Shown: in pieces, positions 61,149 to 64,000 of the stretch
How the letters are laid out: each line of letters opens with the position of its first letter
How positions within the stretch are numbered: the stretch's first letter is position 1
Source of the DNA: G025836975 sp048751585
GTDB taxonomy: Bacteria; Pseudomonadota; Gammaproteobacteria; Burkholderiales; Burkholderiaceae_B
Reading direction: 5' to 3'
Length of the DNA: 64,000 nucleotides
NCBI RefSeq assembly: GCF_048751585.1
Contig: NZ_JAZHOB010000009.1
Span: 186,001-250,000 of the forward strand
Position numbers and translations under genes: made by a program
The notes under the pieces: model-generated
The model's input: the letters and a program-made list of their open reading frames with translations, nothing else
The model's database searches: none
What the model was told of the DNA's origin: nothing

Positions 61149-62381
61149 TTAATGAGCGCCGTCAATCCGGCGTTGGAGAATGTCTACCAAGCGGGAGGCC
61201 TGCTTGCCCATTTCGAAGTTTTCCAGAAAATAATTCCGGCCGGCTTGCCCCATCGCCTCACGATCACTGGCAGGCATGTTATATAGATTCTCAATGCATC
61301 GTATCAAGCCACTGACGTCCTCGGCAGCGCAGACCAGGCCAGCGCCGGAATCTTGCACAACCCTGGCTCCTTCACCGTCCAACGACGCAATAATGGGACG
61401 ACCGGCGGCCAGATATGACTGCACCTTTGCCGGAACCGTATGTGCAAAGATTTCCGCGCGCTTCAGCGAGACCAAAAGAGCTTGGGCTCTGGAAAAGAAT
61501 TGCGGCATTTCTTCTGCCGGGTAACGGCCCGCCAATATGACATTGTCCAAGCCACGCTCTTGCTTTTGCTGCTGCAACCATCCCGACATGCTACCGCTAC
61601 CGACCAGGATCAGTCGAAAATCCGGAAGATGCCGCAAGCTGTCGGCGGCAGACATCAAGGTTTCGACCGCTTGCGCCGTACCTAGGTTGCCGGCAAAAAC
61701 AAGACAAAAATGGCTTTCCAGCATGTCAATTATATCCGGCGGAATTTTCGTCGGTCCAACTGACAGGGGAGCATCTTTATATGAATTCGAATAGTAGATA
61801 ACCTTGCTCGCGTCTGCATAGCGGGAAACTGACGGCACAAACGCCTGGGACTGCACCAGAATAGTATCCGTCGCCGAATAGATCGCCCTCACCAACCAAC
61901 CCACTGCGGCGAGAATATATTTATTCTGGATAAATCCCGTGGCCCGCAGGCTTTCAGGCCATAAATCAAGTACCCAAATAGCCAGATGCTTCTTCAGCCG
62001 CCATTTCAAATAGATGGCCGGGATGACAGATGTAATGGGAGAAAGCGTAAAAACAAAAATCACATCAAAGTCTTTGCCTTTAATCTGGTTTGGAAAATAT
62101 CTAAGACCATTAAAAACGAAAGACAAATAATTTAATAATAAGTTTTTTGCGCCACCTGAGCCGCGCGGGCGTAAAGGAATGCGATTTATCTTTATGTCAG
62201 GGCCATAATTTTCTTGCGCACAGTCGTCAGCATCATATCCGGGGAAAATCTTCCCTTCCGGATAATTGGGCTTGCCCGTAAATACCTCTACCGTATGCCC
62301 TTGTTCAACAAGAGTTTTGGCCAGATCATTGATTGAAAAAGACTCTGGCCAGAAATACTGGGTGACCAAAGCTATTTTCAA
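61149..62381 (-). CDS. wbuB: WbuB/WbjE-like L-FucNAc glycosyltransferase
   Basis: A GT4 glycosyltransferase of about 410 residues. KIALVTQYFWPESFSINDLAKTL, FTGKPNYPEGKIFPGY and the donor block AHTVPAKVQSYLAAGRPIIASLDGEGARVV match WbuB, the L-FucNAc transferase of E. coli and its Pseudomonas homologue WbjE. A TTG at 62381 that overlaps the wbjD stop (TTGA) gives the expected start LKIALVTQYF, with GGAAG about 8 bp upstream; a GTG at 62396 is the alternative. It follows the genes that make UDP-L-FucNAc. Confidence 0.9.
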   Translation of the reverse strand: MKIALVTQYFWPESFSINDLAKTLVEQGHTVEVFTGKPNYPEGKIFPGYDADDCAQENYGPDIKINRIPLRPRGSGGAKNLLLNYLSFVFNGLRYFPNQIKGKDFDVIFVFTLSPITSVIPAIYLKWRLKKHLAIWVLDLWPESLRATGFIQNKYILAAVGWLVRAIYSATDTILVQSQAFVPSVSRYADASKVIYYSNSYKDAPLSVGPTKIPPDIIDMLESHFCLVFAGNLGTAQAVETLMSAADSLRHLPDFRLILVGSGSMSGWLQQQKQERGLDNVILAGRYPAEEMPQFFSRAQALLVSLKRAEIFAHTVPAKVQSYLAAGRPIIASLDGEGARVVQDSGAGLVCAAEDVSGLIRCIENLYNMPASDREAMGQAGRNYFLENFEMGKQASRLVDILQRRIDGAH

Positions 62382-63511
62382 TGGTATTTCTTCCACGTGA
62401 CTCGATTCACATAATCGGTATAGCTATGAATGATGCGCACGACTTTTTCCGCAACATTGGGCATGCTGTAGTCTGCTACCAAACGCAGGGACCGCTGCTC
62501 GCCATAGTCCTGGCCTTCAAGCACATTCAATGCTTGCATGATTCGTTCGGAATCCAGGCCAACCATCATGACGGCTGCCTCTTCCATGCCTTCCGGCCGC
62601 TCATGCGCTTCTCGAATATTCAAGGCGCGGAAATTCAATATCGAAGACTCCTCGGAGATGGTGCCACTGTCCGATAAAACCGCCTTGGCGCAAATTTGCA
62701 GCTTGTTATAGTCCTTGAAGCCCAAAGGTTTGAGTAGCCGTACCTGTTCTTGGAACTTCACTCCCAAAGCATCCACACGTTTTTGTGTGCGTGGGTGTGT
62801 AGATACGATAACCGGATAACCATACTGGCCAGCAAGCTCATTTAAAACATCGACAAGCTTATGAAAATTCCTGTCCGAATCGATGTTCTCTTCCCGATGC
62901 GCACTGACCACAAAAAACTGGCCAGGCTCCAAGCCAAGGCGATCCAAGATATTCGAAGCTTCAATTCCGTCGCGATAATAGTTTAAAACCTCGAACATAG
63001 GGCTACCAGTCTTGATAACCATATCGGGAGGCAAACCTTCCCTTAGCAGATAGTCGCGAGCAATCGTGCTGTATGTAAGGTTGATGTCGGCGGTATGGTC
63101 AACAATACGGCGGTTGATTTCTTCCGGCACGCGCATGTCGAAACAACGGTTACCGGCCTCCATATGGAAGGTGGGAATCTTACGGCGCTTGGCGGGAAGC
63201 ACCGCCATGCAGCTATTGGTATCGCCCAGCACCAGCACGGCATCGGGCTGCACATCGGCCAACACCTTATCGACAGCGATAATCACGTTACCTATGGTTT
63301 CAGCGCCTGACGCTCCGGCCGCATTTAGGAAATGATCCGGTTTGCGTATACCCAAGTCCTGGAAAAATATTTCATTCAACTCGTAATCATAATTCTGGCC
63401 GGTATGGACGAGAACATGGTCGCAGTACCGATCAAGCGCAGCCATCACCCGTGACAAGCGAATGATTTCGGGCCGGGTTCCGACAACCGTAACTACTTTC
63501 AGTTTTTTCAT
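62378..63511 (-). CDS. wbjD: UDP-N-acetyl-sugar 2-epimerase, WbjD/FnlC-like
   Basis: A 377-residue non-hydrolysing 2-epimerase. VTVVGTRPEIIRLSRVM at the start, VLVLGDTNSCMAV, HMEAGNRCFDMRVPEEINRRIVDH and LSDSGTISEESSI are the family blocks; GNRCFDMRVPEE is the form seen in FnlC/WbjD (last step to UDP-L-FucNAc) rather than in WecB (usually GLRT). The start at 63511 (MKKLKVV) is chosen over an upstream ATG that overlaps the wbjC stop. The gene lies 1 bp after wbjC, as in L-FucNAc loci. Confidence 0.92.
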   Translation of the reverse strand: MKKLKVVTVVGTRPEIIRLSRVMAALDRYCDHVLVHTGQNYDYELNEIFFQDLGIRKPDHFLNAAGASGAETIGNVIIAVDKVLADVQPDAVLVLGDTNSCMAVLPAKRRKIPTFHMEAGNRCFDMRVPEEINRRIVDHTADINLTYSTIARDYLLREGLPPDMVIKTGSPMFEVLNYYRDGIEASNILDRLGLEPGQFFVVSAHREENIDSDRNFHKLVDVLNELAGQYGYPVIVSTHPRTQKRVDALGVKFQEQVRLLKPLGFKDYNKLQICAKAVLSDSGTISEESSILNFRALNIREAHERPEGMEEAAVMMVGLDSERIMQALNVLEGQDYGEQRSLRLVADYSMPNVAEKVVRIIHSYTDYVNRVTWKKYH

Positions 63512-63512
63512 T

Positions 63513-64000
63513 TCACACCGGGCATGCAAAGGTATCAGGACGGGCATGATCAAAGATTTCGTTTGCCCACAGCATCACCACCATTTCGTCGCTACCAATA
63601 TTGGTAATGTCGTGCGTCCAGCCTGGTACGGTTTCAACAATAACAGGACTGTCTCCAGAGGTTGTAAGCTCGTGATAGCTACCGTCTATGATGTGCCGGA
63701 AACGAAACCGCGCCTGTCCTTTTATAACCAGGAATTTTTCAGTTTTAGAATGGTGATAGTGACCGCCTCGTGTTACGCCGGGGTGGGCGGTCAAAAAAGA
63801 AAATTGCCCTGAGTCTCGGGTCTTCAGCATTTCCACAAACACACCACGCCGATCCTCATGCTTGGGAACCTCGTAGGCAAAGCTTTCGGGCGGTAGGTAA
63901 CTGACGTAAGTGGCATACAGAGCCCGTATCAGTCCCGTCCCGACAGCGTCCATAATCAGGTTCGCGCGGCTATTGCGGAAAGCCTGAAGCTGCTCGGCCA
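63513..64000 (-). CDS. wbjC: WbjC/FnlB/CapF-like reductase (N-terminal part cut by window edge)
   Basis: The last 162 codons of a bifunctional SDR-cupin protein; the frame is open to the right edge (AEQLQAFRNSRANLIMDAVGTGLIRALYATYVSYLPPE). The C-terminal cupin has GGHYHHSKTEKFLVIKGQARFRFR with metal-binding histidines. WbjC/FnlB/CapF epimerises and reduces the 4-keto sugar to UDP-2-acetamido-L-talose, the substrate of WbjD. The N-terminal SDR domain and probably wbjB/fnlA lie beyond the window. Confidence 0.93.
   Translation of the reverse strand, partial: AEQLQAFRNSRANLIMDAVGTGLIRALYATYVSYLPPESFAYEVPKHEDRRGVFVEMLKTRDSGQFSFLTAHPGVTRGGHYHHSKTEKFLVIKGQARFRFRHIIDGSYHELTTSGDSPVIVETVPGWTHDITNIGSDEMVVMLWANEIFDHARPDTFACPV

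Noticed and set aside
1..64000. CRISPR arrays, insertion sequences, tRNA/rRNA genes
   Set aside because: No regularly spaced repeats, transposase-like proteins or RNA-gene patterns were found while reading the window.

Overview
The window looks like a chromosome segment of a betaproteobacterium of the Alcaligenaceae (Bordetella, Achromobacter, Pusillimonas or a relative). This is inferred from the GC-rich coding style, from seven periplasmic binding proteins of the Bug/TctC family in 64 kb, and from the surface-polysaccharide gene types. No rRNA, tRNA, insertion sequence, phage gene or CRISPR array was seen. The window opens inside a LysR gene and closes inside a wbjC/fnlB gene.

The left part (1-28.3 kb) is a string of small catabolic operons, each with its own regulator and usually its own Bug protein. 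In order: LysR / Bug-PdxA2-IlvD/Edd-SDR (sugar-acid breakdown); IclR / CoA-transferase-thiolase-like-DUF35-AstE-like-Bug (acid activation and probable carbon-carbon cleavage); TctA-TctB-TctC with a SAF-domain dehydrogenase, divergent from a GntR/FCD regulator; a methylaspartate-ammonia-lyase homologue-TetR-Bug-Bug-MmgE/PrpD; a HigBA toxin-antitoxin pair; LysR / M81 peptidase-Bug-two polysaccharide-deacetylase-like proteins. A RelBE/ParE-like toxin-antitoxin pair follows. There is only one tctAB permease, so the other Bugs either use it or transporters elsewhere.

From 29.9 to 49.0 kb, 15 genes run on the + strand with overlaps or short gaps, apparently as one capsule/exopolysaccharide operon. 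It encodes Wza-Wzb-Wzc export and control, a Wzx flippase, a probable Wzy polymerase, three GT4 glycosyltransferases, a pyruvyltransferase-like protein, an asparagine synthase-like amidotransferase and a CapK-like adenylating enzyme. The last genes (pglC, pglD, pglE, pglF) are a complete set for making UDP-diacetylbacillosamine and transferring it to the lipid carrier. A noncoding leader of almost 1 kb with an ops/JUMPstart-like element precedes wza, and a strong hairpin ends the operon.

From 49.1 to 53.7 kb a GcvA-like LysR gene lies between an RraA-Bug operon (- strand) and a NadX-SDR operon (+ strand). Each operon has the same promoter module: an ATTAGC-N3-GCTAAT dyad about 65 bp before the inferred start of transcription, and a shared -35 region.

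From 53.7 kb to the end are O-antigen genes: two Wzz-like chain-length proteins around an XRE-type regulator with twin AACCA-N2-TGGTT operators, then, on the - strand, wbjC(partial)-wbjD-wbjE/wbuB-wbjF-like-wbpL-pglD-like-wbpM. This is the order remembered for the Pseudomonas aeruginosa O11 L-FucNAc cluster, with one added acetyltransferase gene.

The most unusual items are the methylaspartate-ammonia-lyase homologue with altered active-site residues beside MmgE/PrpD, the thiolase-like protein lacking every thiolase catalytic residue beside a DUF35 protein, the tandem deacetylases of which one has lost its metal ligands, and the mirrored LysR promoter modules.
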